The position numbers were made by a program, and so were the translations under genes. Below the pieces are notes generated by a model. That model had not been told where the DNA came from. It did not search any database and worked only from the letters and a program-made list of their open reading frames with translations. This document shows positions 44,908 to 54,058 of a DNA stretch of 64,000 nucleotides, piece by piece; the stretch's first letter is position 1; every line of letters begins with the position of its first letter. This DNA is from Pseudomonas muyukensis (GTDB taxonomy: Bacteria; Pseudomonadota; Gammaproteobacteria; Pseudomonadales; Pseudomonadaceae). The DNA is taken from NCBI RefSeq assembly GCF_019139535.1, contig NZ_CP077073.1, positions 4,988,501-5,052,500 of the forward strand, written 5' to 3'.

Positions 44908-45996
44908 ATGGACATCGCCAACATCCTCACCCCCGACGGCTGGGTGCGCGGACAGCTGCACCTCGAAAACGGCCGCATACAGGCCATCGAGGGCACGCCG
45001 TGCGACCCGCAGGCCAACGACCTGCCCTACCTGCTGCCCGGTTTCATCGACCTGCACGTGCACGGCGGCGGTGGCAGCGACATCATGCAGGGCGGTGACG
45101 CCTTCGCCACCATCGCCCGCACCCATCGGCGCTTCGGCACCACCTCGTTGCTGGCCACCACCATGACCGCGCCCCGTGAGGAGCTGGCCCGCGTGCTCGC
45201 CGAACTGGGCGAGCACCTCGGGCAACCGCGCCAGGGCGCGCGCATCCTCGGCGTGCACCTGGAAGGCCCGTACATCAACCCCGGCAAGCTCGGCGCGCAG
45301 CCGAACTTCGCTCACCAGGCGCTGCTCGACGAGGTCGAAGAGTACCTGGCCCTGGCGCCGATCAAGGTCATCACCATCGCCCCGGAAGTCGCCGGCCACC
45401 TGCCGCTGATCCAGGCCCTGAGCCAGCGCGGCATCCGCCTGCAGCTCGGCCATACCCTGGGCAGCTACGAAGAAGGCGTGGCGGCCCTGGAGGCCGGCGC
45501 CAGCAGCTTCACCCACCTGTACAACGCCATGAGCCCGCTGCACCATCGCGAGCCGGGCATCGTCGGCGCGGCCCTGGCCCATGCACGCTACGCCGAGCTG
45601 ATCCCCGACCTGCTGCATGTGCACCCCGGTGCGATCAAGGTGGCCCTGCGCGCCATCCCCTGCCTGTACTGCGTCACCGACTCCACCGCCGCCGCCGGCA
45701 TGCCCGACGGCGAATACCGCCTGGGCAGCCACACCGTGACCAAGTGCCTGGGCGGCGTGCGCCTGCCAGACGGCACCCTGGCCGGCAGCACCCTGACCAT
45801 GGACCAGGCCCTGCGCAACCTGGTGAAGATCGGCCTGCCGCTGGCCGAAGCATCCGACCGCCTGTCCCGCTACCCCGCCGATTACCTCGGCATCGCCGAC
45901 CGTGGCCGCCTGCAAGCTGGCGCCTGGGCCGACGCGGTGCTGCTCGATCGCCAACTGAACCTGACCGCCGTGATGGTCGAAGGAGAAACCGCATGA
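44908..45996 (+). CDS. nagA: N-acetylglucosamine-6-phosphate deacetylase
   Basis: 362 residues, amidohydrolase fold. Converts GlcNAc-6-P to GlcN-6-P and acetate. Metal and substrate motifs: PGFIDLHVHGGGGSD at about residues 47-61, HLEGPYINPGKLGA near 118, and the His-containing GHTLG and THLYNAM; the catalytic Asp is in YCVTDSTAAAGMP. GGAG is 7 bp upstream. Its stop overlaps the next start as ATGA. Confidence 0.95.
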   Translation: MDIANILTPDGWVRGQLHLENGRIQAIEGTPCDPQANDLPYLLPGFIDLHVHGGGGSDIMQGGDAFATIARTHRRFGTTSLLATTMTAPREELARVLAELGEHLGQPRQGARILGVHLEGPYINPGKLGAQPNFAHQALLDEVEEYLALAPIKVITIAPEVAGHLPLIQALSQRGIRLQLGHTLGSYEEGVAALEAGASSFTHLYNAMSPLHHREPGIVGAALAHARYAELIPDLLHVHPGAIKVALRAIPCLYCVTDSTAAAGMPDGEYRLGSHTVTKCLGGVRLPDGTLAGSTLTMDQALRNLVKIGLPLAEASDRLSRYPADYLGIADRGRLQAGAWADAVLLDRQLNLTAVMVEGETA

Positions 45997-47015
45997 GTTC
46001 AAGGATGCTCGAAGAGGCGCGCGCCTGCGCCGATGTGGTACAGACACAGCTCCAGGCACTGGACCTGCGCCTGGAAACCCTCAGCGAACAGCTGCGTCGG
46101 CTCGACCCGCAGGTGGCGCTGACCGTGGCCCGGGGCAGCTCGGACCATGCCGCCAGCTATTTCGCCTACCTCGCCATGCAGCAACTCGGCCTGCCGGTGG
46201 CCTCGCTGCCGATGTCGGTGGTAACCCTGCAACAGGCGCCGCTGCGGGTGCGTGGCCAAGTGGCGTTGGGCTTCTCGCAATCGGGCCAGAGCCCGGACCT
46301 GGTCGACAGCCTGCGTCGCCTGGACCAATGCGGCGCGACCACCGTGTCGCTGGTCAACGCCACCGGCTCGCCGCTGGAGCAGGCCTGCAAGCACCATCTG
46401 CCGCTGTGCGCGGGGCCTGAGCTGTCGGTGGCGGCGACCAAGAGCTTCGTCGCCACCCTCAGCGCCAGCGCCCGCCTGGTCGCCCACTGGGGCCAGGATC
46501 GCGCCTTGCTGGAGGCCGGCCTGGCCCTGCCGGCTCAACTGCGTGAAGCCGCCGCCCAGGACTGGAGCCTGGCCATCGACACCCTGCGCGATGCCGAACA
46601 ACTGATGGTGATCGGCCGCGGCGCGGGCTTTGCCATTGCCCAGGAGGCCGCGCTGAAGTTCAAGGAAACCTCGGTGATCCAGGCCGAGGCCTTCAGCAGC
46701 GCCGAGGTGCGCCATGGCCCCATGGCGCTGATCGATGCCCAGTACCCGCTGCTGGTGTTCGCCCCGCGGGGCGTCGAGCAGGCCGGCCTGCTGCAACTGG
46801 CCGCCGACATGCGCCAGCGCGGCGCCCGGGTGCTGCTGGCGGCGCCGGCCGACATCGCCGCCCGCGACCTGACCCTGAGCTGCGCCGAACACCCGGCCCT
46901 GGACCCGCTGCTGGCGATCCAGAGCTTCTACCTGATGGCCGCGGCCCTGGCCGAGGCCCGTGGCCTGGACCCTGACCAGCCGCGCCACCTGAGCAAAGTG
47001 ACCTGCACGCAGTAA
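45993..47015 (+). CDS. SIS-domain glucosamine-6-phosphate deaminase, GlmS-like (NagB-II)
   Basis: 340 residues with two SIS domains and no glutaminase domain. VARGSSDHAA near residue 46 and SQSGQSPDLVDSLR near 92 are sugar-phosphate loops; VIQAEAFSSAEVRHGPMAL resembles the GlmS C-terminal region. It probably converts GlcN-6-P to fructose-6-P and ammonia, replacing classical NagB, which is absent here. The ATG at 45993 overlaps nagA; a longer frame from 45744 lies within nagA. Confidence 0.88.
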   Translation: MSSRMLEEARACADVVQTQLQALDLRLETLSEQLRRLDPQVALTVARGSSDHAASYFAYLAMQQLGLPVASLPMSVVTLQQAPLRVRGQVALGFSQSGQSPDLVDSLRRLDQCGATTVSLVNATGSPLEQACKHHLPLCAGPELSVAATKSFVATLSASARLVAHWGQDRALLEAGLALPAQLREAAAQDWSLAIDTLRDAEQLMVIGRGAGFAIAQEAALKFKETSVIQAEAFSSAEVRHGPMALIDAQYPLLVFAPRGVEQAGLLQLAADMRQRGARVLLAAPADIAARDLTLSCAEHPALDPLLAIQSFYLMAAALAEARGLDPDQPRHLSKVTCTQ

Positions 47016-47033
47016 AGCCGCGAGGAACCGCGC

Positions 47034-49577
47034 ATGCCCGACAATAACAAGATCATCCTCCATGCCCCGCTCGCCGGGCCGCTGGTGTCGCTGGAACAGG
47101 TGCCGGACCCGGTGTTCAGCAGCGCCACCCTCGGTGACGGCATCGCCATCGACCCGCTCAACGAGGTGCTGCACGCCCCGTGTGCCGGCGAAGTGGTGCA
47201 GTTGGCACGCAGCGGCCACGCGCTGACCCTGCGTGCGGCCAACGGCGCCGAGATCCTCCTGCATATCGGTGTCGACACCGTGCAACTGCAAGGTCGTGGT
47301 TTCTCGCCGTTGGTGGCGCTGGGCGACCAGGTCAGCCAAGGCCAACCGCTGGTGCGCTTCGACATGGACCAGGTGGCGCAGCACTGTGTCAGCCTGGTTA
47401 CGGTGATGCTGATCAGCAATGGCCCTGGCTATGGCCTGAGGCGACTGCAGACAGACACTGCGCAGCTCGGTGCGGCGCTGCTGGAGGTCGAGGCCACGGC
47501 TCACGAAGCGAATGCCCGAGCGGTCAGCCATGAGCGCGCACGCGGCCATGCCCGGGTCGCTCATCATGGCGGCCTGCACGCCCGCCCCGCCGCCCTGCTG
47601 CGCCAGACCGCGCAAGGCTTCCAGAGCCAAGCCGTGCTGCGCTTCGGCGAACGCGAGGCCGACCTCGACAGCCTGGTGGCGGTCATGGGCCTGGGCGTTG
47701 GCGAAGGTGTCGACGTCGAACTGGTCTGTACCGGGCCGGACAGCCAGGCCGCGCTGCAAGCGTTGATCACCGCCGTGCAGACGGCCTCGGTCGGTGAGCG
47801 GCATGCCGCGCACGCGCCAACCAACACCACCCAGCCCAAGCCCGCTGCGGGGCCCGGCATGCTTACCGGTGTCTGCGCCGCCCCCGGCCTGGCCCAGGGG
47901 CCGCTGGCCCGGCTGGACGGAATCAGCCTGCCGCCCGACAACGGCGACAACGACCCCGCCGTACAGCACCAGGCGTTGAACACGGCCTTGGCCGAAGTGC
48001 GCCACGCCCTCGACCGCGACTGGCGCCACCTGCCACGCGGCCAGGAGGATGCGGCGGCGATCCTCGAGGCCCACCTGGCGCTGCTCGACGATCCGGCCCT
48101 GCTCGGCGACGCCCGCCAGCATATCGCCAACGGTGTCGCCGCCAGCCATGCCTGGAGCCGTGCCATCGATACCCAGTGCCAGATCCTGCGTAACCTGGGC
48201 AACCCATTGCTGGCCGAGCGCGCCAACGACCTGTACGACCTGCAACAGCGCGTTCTGCGGGCCTTGCTTGGTGAAACCCGGCAACTGCGCCTACCGCCCT
48301 CGGCCATTGTCGTCGCCCATGAACTGACCCCGTCCGACCTGCTGCTCCTGGCCCGCCATGAGGTCGCCGGGCTGTGCATGGCCGCCGGCGGCGCCACCTC
48401 GCACGTCGCCATCCTTGCCCGCGCCCGTGGCCTGCCGTGCCTGGTGGCCGTGGGCGAAGCGCTGCTGGAACTGCCCACAGGTACGCCGTTGGTGCTGGAC
48501 GCCGACCAGGGCCGCCTGGAAACCGAGGCTGATGCGCAGCGCCTGGCCGAGGTGCAGCGTCATGTGCAACAGCGCCGCGACACCCGCCAACGCCAGCAGG
48601 TCGCCGCCCAAGGCAGCGCGCGCACCCGCGACGGCCAGCGGGTCGAGGTCGCCGCCAACGTCGCCAGCGCCGCGGACGCCGCCGAGGCCCTGGCCCAGGG
48701 CGCCGACGGCATCGGCCTGCTGCGCAGCGAGTTCCTGTTCATCGACCGCCCCACCGCGCCAGACCAAGCCGAGCAACTCGCCGCCTACCAGGCCGTGCTC
48801 GACGCCATGGCCGAGCGCCCGGTGATCATCCGTACCATCGACGTCGGCGGCGACAAGCAGCTCGACTACCTGCCGTTGCCGGCCGAGGCCAACCCGGTAC
48901 TGGGCCTGCGCGGCATCCGCCTGGGCCAGGTGCGCCCGGAACTGCTCGACCAGCAACTGCGCGCGCTGCTGCAGGTCAGCCCGCAACGCCGTTGCCGGAT
49001 CATGCTGCCGATGGTCACCGAGGTCGACGAACTGCTCGCCATTCGCCAGCGCCTGGACCAGCTGGCCGCCGAGCTGGGCATCGGCGAGCGCGCCGAACTG
49101 GGGGTGATGATCGAAGTGCCTGCCGCGGCGCTGCTCGCCGAGCGCCTGGCCGAGCATGCCGACTTCTTCTCCATCGGCACCAACGACCTGTCCCAGTACA
49201 CCCTGGCCATGGACCGAGACCATGCCGGGTTGGCGGCACGGGTCGATGCCCTGCACCCAGCGCTGCTGCGCCTGATCGACTTGACCTGCCAGGGCGCGGC
49301 GAAACATGGCCGCTGGGTTGGCGTGTGCGGCGCGCTGGCCTGCGACCCACTGGCCACCCCGGTGCTGGTCGGCCTGGGCGTCGCCGAGCTGTCGGTCAGC
49401 GCGCCGCAGATCGGTGAGATCAAGGCCCTGGTTCGTCAGCTCGACGCCAGTGCCTGTCGCCGCTTCAGCCAAGGCCTGCTGGGCCTGGCCAGCGCCGCCG
49501 CGGTACGCCAGGCCTGCCGAGACTTCGCCGCCCTGCCCCTCGCCCAACCGACCGCCGCCGCGGCCCTACAACAATAA
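47034..49577 (+). CDS. nagF: PTS EIIA-HPr-EI fusion protein for GlcNAc
   Basis: 847 residues with three phosphotransfer domains in order. EIIA(Glc-type), about 1-150, with H77 (EILLHIGVDT). HPr, about 170-260, with H182 (GLHARPA). Enzyme I, about 285-840, with H457 (GGATSHVAI) and the PEP-binding region ending with LGVAELSVSAPQIG. It passes phosphate from PEP to the NagE permease, making GlcNAc uptake independent of a general PTS. GAGGA is upstream of the ATG. Confidence 0.94.
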   Translation: MPDNNKIILHAPLAGPLVSLEQVPDPVFSSATLGDGIAIDPLNEVLHAPCAGEVVQLARSGHALTLRAANGAEILLHIGVDTVQLQGRGFSPLVALGDQVSQGQPLVRFDMDQVAQHCVSLVTVMLISNGPGYGLRRLQTDTAQLGAALLEVEATAHEANARAVSHERARGHARVAHHGGLHARPAALLRQTAQGFQSQAVLRFGEREADLDSLVAVMGLGVGEGVDVELVCTGPDSQAALQALITAVQTASVGERHAAHAPTNTTQPKPAAGPGMLTGVCAAPGLAQGPLARLDGISLPPDNGDNDPAVQHQALNTALAEVRHALDRDWRHLPRGQEDAAAILEAHLALLDDPALLGDARQHIANGVAASHAWSRAIDTQCQILRNLGNPLLAERANDLYDLQQRVLRALLGETRQLRLPPSAIVVAHELTPSDLLLLARHEVAGLCMAAGGATSHVAILARARGLPCLVAVGEALLELPTGTPLVLDADQGRLETEADAQRLAEVQRHVQQRRDTRQRQQVAAQGSARTRDGQRVEVAANVASAADAAEALAQGADGIGLLRSEFLFIDRPTAPDQAEQLAAYQAVLDAMAERPVIIRTIDVGGDKQLDYLPLPAEANPVLGLRGIRLGQVRPELLDQQLRALLQVSPQRRCRIMLPMVTEVDELLAIRQRLDQLAAELGIGERAELGVMIEVPAAALLAERLAEHADFFSIGTNDLSQYTLAMDRDHAGLAARVDALHPALLRLIDLTCQGAAKHGRWVGVCGALACDPLATPVLVGLGVAELSVSAPQIGEIKALVRQLDASACRRFSQGLLGLASAAAVRQACRDFAALPLAQPTAAAALQQ

Positions 49578-49589
49578 TCGGAGCGCACC

Positions 49590-51254
49590 ATGTACCAGCA
49601 TTTCATCCAGGGCCTGCAACGGCTCGGCCGCGCCTTGATGCTGCCCATCGCCATCCTGCCCATCGCCGGCCTGTTGCTGCGCCTGGGCGATACCGACTTG
49701 CTCGACATCGCCCTGGTGCATGATGCCGGGCAAGCGATCTTCGCCAACCTGGCGCTGATCTTCGCCGTCGGTATCGCCGTGGGCTTCGCCCGTGACAACA
49801 ACGGCACCGCGGGCCTTGCCGGCGCCATCGGCTACCTGGTGCTGGTGGCGACGCTGAAAGTGATCGACCCGAAGATCGACATGGGCATGCTTGCGGGGAT
49901 TCTCTGCGGCTTGCTCGGTGGCGGCCTGTACAACCGCTTCAAGGACATCCAGTTGCCGGACTACCTGGCATTCTTTGGCGGGCGGCGCTTCGTGCCCATC
50001 GCCACCGGGGTCTCGGCGGTGTTCCTCGGGCTATTGTTCGGCCTGATCTGGCCGCCGATCCAGCACGGCATCAACGACCTCGGCCAACTGATGCTGGAGA
50101 GCGGCAGCATTGGCGCGTTCTTCTTCGGCGTGCTCAACCGGCTGCTGATCATCACCGGCCTGCACCACATCCTCAACAACCTGGTGTGGTTCGTCTTCGG
50201 CAGCTTCCAGGCGGCCAGCGGGCAAGTGGTCACGGGTGACCTGGCGCGCTTCTTCGCCGGCGACCCGCACGCCGGGCAGTTCATGGCCGGTATGTTCCCG
50301 GTGATGATCTTCGGCCTGCCCGCCGCCTGCCTGGCCATGTACCGCCATGCCCTGCCGGGGCGACGCAAGCTGATCGGCGGGGTGTTGCTGTCGATGGCGT
50401 TGACCTCGGCGCTGACCGGGGTGACCGAGCCGATCGAGTTCGCCTTCATGTTCCTTGCGCCCCTGCTGTATTTGATCCATGCCCTGCTCACCGGCTTGTC
50501 CATGGCCATCTGCGATTTGCTGGGCATTCGCCTCGGCTTCACCTTTTCCGGCGGCGCCATCGACATGGCCCTGGGCTGGGGCCGCTCCAGCAACGGCTGG
50601 CTGGTGTTCCCGCTGGGCCTGGCATACGCGCTGCTGTACTACTTCGTGTTCGACTTCTGCATCCGCCGCTTCGACCTGAAAACCCCGGGGCGCGAAGAAC
50701 AGCCGGCCGCCCAGCCCGGCAGCAGCGCCGATGCCGCCCGAGGGCGCCGCTACATCGATGCCCTGGGCGGGGCAGCCAACCTGCAAGGTGTCGACGCCTG
50801 CACCACGCGCCTGCGCCTGGTGTTGGCCGACCGTGCCCTGGCCAACGACCAGGCCTTGAAAGCCCTTGGCGCCCTGGCCGTGGTACGCCCCGGCAGCGGG
50901 GGCAGCCTGCAGGTGGTGGTTGGGCCAATGGCTGATGCGCTGGCGGATGAGATACGTGCCGAATTACCGCTTGTCGCCAGTGCCAAGCCACTCGCTGCGC
51001 AGGTGCCGGCGCCTCTGCTGCAGACGGTGGACGCCGAACCATGGTTGCAAGCATTAGGCGGCCGGGAAAACCTGCTCAACGCGCAGTGCGTGGCGCTAAG
51101 CCGGGTGCGCATCGAGCTCAAGGATCAGCAGCGCGTCGACGCCTCACGGCTGATGAGCCTGGGTTGCCTGGGCATCAGCCCACAGCCGAATGGCGTTTGG
51201 CATTTGCTGCTGGGCCCTCGGGCAGCGTCGTTGAGCCAGGCACTGGACAGCTGA
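49590..51254 (+). CDS. nagE: PTS GlcNAc-specific EIICB permease with extra EIIB-like domain
   Basis: 554 residues. EIIC membrane domain (about 1-365) with TGVTEPIEFAFMFLAP and ITGLHHILNN. EIIB domain with phospho-Cys C404 (VDACTTRLRL). A further EIIB-like segment from about residue 480 has ALGGRENLLNAQCVALSRVRIEL with C500. It imports and phosphorylates GlcNAc. Last gene of the operon, 12 bp after nagF, followed by a hairpin. Confidence 0.92.
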   Translation: MYQHFIQGLQRLGRALMLPIAILPIAGLLLRLGDTDLLDIALVHDAGQAIFANLALIFAVGIAVGFARDNNGTAGLAGAIGYLVLVATLKVIDPKIDMGMLAGILCGLLGGGLYNRFKDIQLPDYLAFFGGRRFVPIATGVSAVFLGLLFGLIWPPIQHGINDLGQLMLESGSIGAFFFGVLNRLLIITGLHHILNNLVWFVFGSFQAASGQVVTGDLARFFAGDPHAGQFMAGMFPVMIFGLPAACLAMYRHALPGRRKLIGGVLLSMALTSALTGVTEPIEFAFMFLAPLLYLIHALLTGLSMAICDLLGIRLGFTFSGGAIDMALGWGRSSNGWLVFPLGLAYALLYYFVFDFCIRRFDLKTPGREEQPAAQPGSSADAARGRRYIDALGGAANLQGVDACTTRLRLVLADRALANDQALKALGALAVVRPGSGGSLQVVVGPMADALADEIRAELPLVASAKPLAAQVPAPLLQTVDAEPWLQALGGRENLLNAQCVALSRVRIELKDQQRVDASRLMSLGCLGISPQPNGVWHLLLGPRAASLSQALDS

Positions 51255-51263
51255 CGGATCATG

Positions 51264-51295
51264 CAGGGGCACAGCCGTCAGCGGTGTTGCCCCTG
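51264..51295 (+). terminator. Candidate terminator of the nag operon
   Basis: CAGGGGC / GCCCCTG stem with partly paired ACA/TGT below an 11-nt loop, 9 bp after the nagE stop. No T tract follows, so it may be a weak or Rho-assisted end. Confidence 0.5.
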
Positions 51296-51450
51296 ATACT
51301 GCGCGTAGGAAAACACCGCAATAACTCGCAAGAAACAAGCGCTATCACAGAAGGACCAGGCTGAAGCCACTGTAGGGCAGTTGTTCCATATTCTTTTACC
51401 GCCTGCCAAACAGCACTGTGGCCCTCACAACCATTGATGAGGACGCCACC

Positions 51451-53490
51451 ATGAGCGAACTGAACAGCACCTTTGCCCTGAACCAATTGACCGCAATTGC
51501 CCGCACCACCGGCGAGCTGGAATTTGTACTGATGTTCATGCCGATCTTCGGCTATGACGTTCCTGCGACACTCTTCACCAAGTTTCGCGATGCCCTGCTC
51601 TCGGGCGAGGTGGAGAACCCGGAGCACCGCGTCGACGAAGACGCCGAGCGCATCGCCAGCTACGACAGCGACACCCGTAGCATCAGTGTCGACATCAGCG
51701 CTATCGAGCAAGCCCTGGAAGACCAGACCACCGCGCCCGACCTGCTGATCGAGATGCTGGGTGCGTTCGGCCGCCACCTGCATGCGTTGTTCGCGTCCGA
51801 GCTCGATGCACTGGAGCCAATGCCCGAGCTGCTCGAGGCCGAAGAGGTCGGCCATAACTACGCTGCGATGCTGGCCCTGTTCGACAGTACCCCTGAGACA
51901 GGGACAGTCTTCGGCTATTACACCAAGGCTGAAGAAACATCCCCCCTGCTGCTGGATTTCAGCGCCGCACCGGAGCTTGAGGCCCTCCTGCCGCAGGAAC
52001 CCGACAGCCTGGTCATCCAACCTCGATTCGGGGCTGGCACAGGCAACGGTTCGGAACACTCCTTCGGCCACGAGTCCATCGAGCACATTCTCAAGGACGC
52101 CGGTTTCACCGAACGTGAATGCAAGGCGATCTACTTCGGTAACTGGCTACGCGACCACTCGCAGATCGTCGACCCCAAGATCGTGCGTCCGGCGGGCGCA
52201 AGCCAAGAGCAGCCCTGGCAGTTGCCCAGGGAAGTCCTCGCGCAGATCATTGATATCTTCGCCCACGAAGAATTCAGCAGCCTGCAAGAAACCGATGAAG
52301 ATCGCGAAGCCTACCGTGTGACCAAGGAGATGCTGGGCGTATATCGACCCTCCGAACATATCGATAACCCCACCAACCTCGACGAAGCCGCTGTGGATCC
52401 CCGAACGATCGACGAAGACTTCGAAGCGCTGGTCAGGCCCGGCGATGCTCAAACCCAGGTAAACCCGCATACCTCGAAAAAGCACCACATCGATTACGCC
52501 GAAAGCTACATGCGCCATAAACTGTTCGAGGCAGCGACGCTAGGCAAGACCCCAGATGGCATGCGGTGCTTCGGTGAGGCCCTGCATGTGCTGGAGGACT
52601 ACTTTGCCCACTCCAACTTCGTCGAGCTCAGCCTGATCAAGCAAGGCCACGCGGTTTTGCCATGGACCACGCCGAATGGCGAGTACCGTCATGCCTTACC
52701 GGTTGTCACCGGGCTTTTCAGCAGCCTGGATGTCATCGCCAGCGTCGTCGAACCCCTGGGCAAGATACTGTTCTCCACGCAGGACCCGAAGGATAAACGG
52801 CAACCCGGTTACCGCGCGCGAACCGACAAAGCCTTGCTGCTGGTCCTGTCCGAGTTGGAAGATCGGCGCTGGTACAACGCACTGAACACCCTGCTGGCGA
52901 TCCGTGACGGTATACGTAGCAACCCCCTCGTGAGGTTCAGTTCGAGACTGCTGTGGGCCATTGGCAAGCCAGACAGGTTGGTCAGCCAGATAATGAATGC
53001 CTACTTGCAGAAAGCACTGGTGCCCATTGGCGAACTGGTACATGACCACCAGACGGCACTCGGCGACCCCAACACCGAACCCGGCGTCGATCCTACCCAC
53101 ACCCAAGTGGCCAAGGACCATGACGACCATCCCTTCCATGCGCTGGCGGCCCGGCTGGCCCAGTGGGCAGTGCTTGAAGTCGGGGTGAAGATGCGAGCGA
53201 TCTGGGCCAAGGATGAAACGGAGTCCATCGACTGGATCGAGCTGCAGGACCTTGCCTCCAGCTTCCTCCTCCATCCCAATGACAGCGAATGGCAGGACGA
53301 TATCGTCAGCGCCTGGAGCGCCACCAATGCCCAGGCTATCGAGGACGGTAAGTCCGCCAGCTACTTCGAAAGGCACCGCAAGCAGGAGATGGAGCAGTCC
53401 CAGGACAGGGTCAAACAGCTGAGCGAAAACCCGAACTTCCAGCCGATCAAGCTCAATGACAGTTTCCGCAACACGTTCCCTCTGTTCTGA
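51451..53490 (+). CDS. HET-C-like protein (heterokaryon-incompatibility C family)
   Basis: 679 residues. Conserved HET-C/zinc-PLC-like blocks: EHSFGHESIEHIL near residue 202, YFGNWLRDHSQIVDP near 226, and LHVLEDYFAHSNFVELSL near 377, where His, Glu and Asp could bind metal. A hydrophobic stretch (VVTGLFSSLDVIASVV) follows near 418. No signal peptide. The ATG at 51451 with GAGGA 8 bp upstream is preferred to a GTG at 51418. It is monocistronic, after nagE, with a BIME behind it. In fungi HET-C acts in incompatibility; the bacterial role here is unknown, and a toxin or lipid-active function is a guess. Confidence 0.8.
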   Translation: MSELNSTFALNQLTAIARTTGELEFVLMFMPIFGYDVPATLFTKFRDALLSGEVENPEHRVDEDAERIASYDSDTRSISVDISAIEQALEDQTTAPDLLIEMLGAFGRHLHALFASELDALEPMPELLEAEEVGHNYAAMLALFDSTPETGTVFGYYTKAEETSPLLLDFSAAPELEALLPQEPDSLVIQPRFGAGTGNGSEHSFGHESIEHILKDAGFTERECKAIYFGNWLRDHSQIVDPKIVRPAGASQEQPWQLPREVLAQIIDIFAHEEFSSLQETDEDREAYRVTKEMLGVYRPSEHIDNPTNLDEAAVDPRTIDEDFEALVRPGDAQTQVNPHTSKKHHIDYAESYMRHKLFEAATLGKTPDGMRCFGEALHVLEDYFAHSNFVELSLIKQGHAVLPWTTPNGEYRHALPVVTGLFSSLDVIASVVEPLGKILFSTQDPKDKRQPGYRARTDKALLLVLSELEDRRWYNALNTLLAIRDGIRSNPLVRFSSRLLWAIGKPDRLVSQIMNAYLQKALVPIGELVHDHQTALGDPNTEPGVDPTHTQVAKDHDDHPFHALAARLAQWAVLEVGVKMRAIWAKDETESIDWIELQDLASSFLLHPNDSEWQDDIVSAWSATNAQAIEDGKSASYFERHRKQEMEQSQDRVKQLSENPNFQPIKLNDSFRNTFPLF

Positions 53491-53570
53491 AAACACAGGG
53501 TTGCCTGCGCAATTTTTCGCCTGCAGTTGCGCTTTGCAGGATGATCGGGCTTCAGCCATTTCCCTGAGCG

Positions 53571-53680
53571 AGCTCGTGTCGCGAAAGGGGCGTGCAGCGG
53601 CCCCTGGATTCGAGCGGTCATGCACAGATCGCTGGGGCCGCCTTGCGGCCCTTTCGCGACACGAGGCCGCTCCTACAGGG
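53571..53680. repeat. BIME, family 2
   Basis: Inverted REP pair (GTGTCGCGAAAGGGGC at left; GCCCTTTCGCGACACGAGG and CCGCTCCTACAGG at right) in the gap after the HET-C gene. Confidence 0.82.
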
Positions 53681-53692
53681 GCGCAGAACGCA

Positions 53693-53720
53693 AAAAAGGT
53701 GGGCTAATGCCCACCTTTTT
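53693..53720. terminator. Bidirectional intrinsic terminator
   Basis: AAAAAGGTGGGC / GCCCACCTTTTT perfect 12-bp stem with a TAAT loop. It lies between the convergent HET-C and YqfO-like genes and can end both transcripts. Confidence 0.9.
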
Positions 53721-53743
53721 CGTGCAGCTGACTCACTGCCCTT

Positions 53744-54055
53744 TCAAATGTCCAGCAACTGCCAGACCTCATAAGCCGGTGTTTCATAGGGGTGGCTGTG
53801 CTTGAGCGCGGCAACGACCTGAACGATCAGCTCGTCGGCCACCACCAGCTCCACCTTCCACTCCTCGACCACCTCCACCTGGCCGGTTTGCCCGAGGTAC
53901 GGCTGGCTGCCGTCCAACGGGCGGAACTGGCCCTGGCCGCGGGTCTGCCAGGCGCAGTGGTCGTAGTCGCCGATGCGTCCGCCACCGGCGGCGAACACAG
54001 CGGCCTTGACCACTTCGACATGGCTGTCGGGGACGAAGAAGGCGAGCTTGTGCAC
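53744..54055 (-). CDS. NIF3/YqfO-like small protein
   Basis: 103 residues, MHKLAFFVPDSHVEVVKAAVFAAGGGRIGDYD..., with SHPYETPAYEVW at the end. This matches the PII-like domain found inserted in YqfO/NIF3 proteins; here it stands alone. Its biochemical role is not known. It starts 3 bp after the purL stop, so it is in the purL transcript, and is followed by a strong terminator. Confidence 0.85.
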   Translation of the reverse strand: MHKLAFFVPDSHVEVVKAAVFAAGGGRIGDYDHCAWQTRGQGQFRPLDGSQPYLGQTGQVEVVEEWKVELVVADELIVQVVAALKHSHPYETPAYEVWQLLDI

Positions 54056-54058
54056 CCC

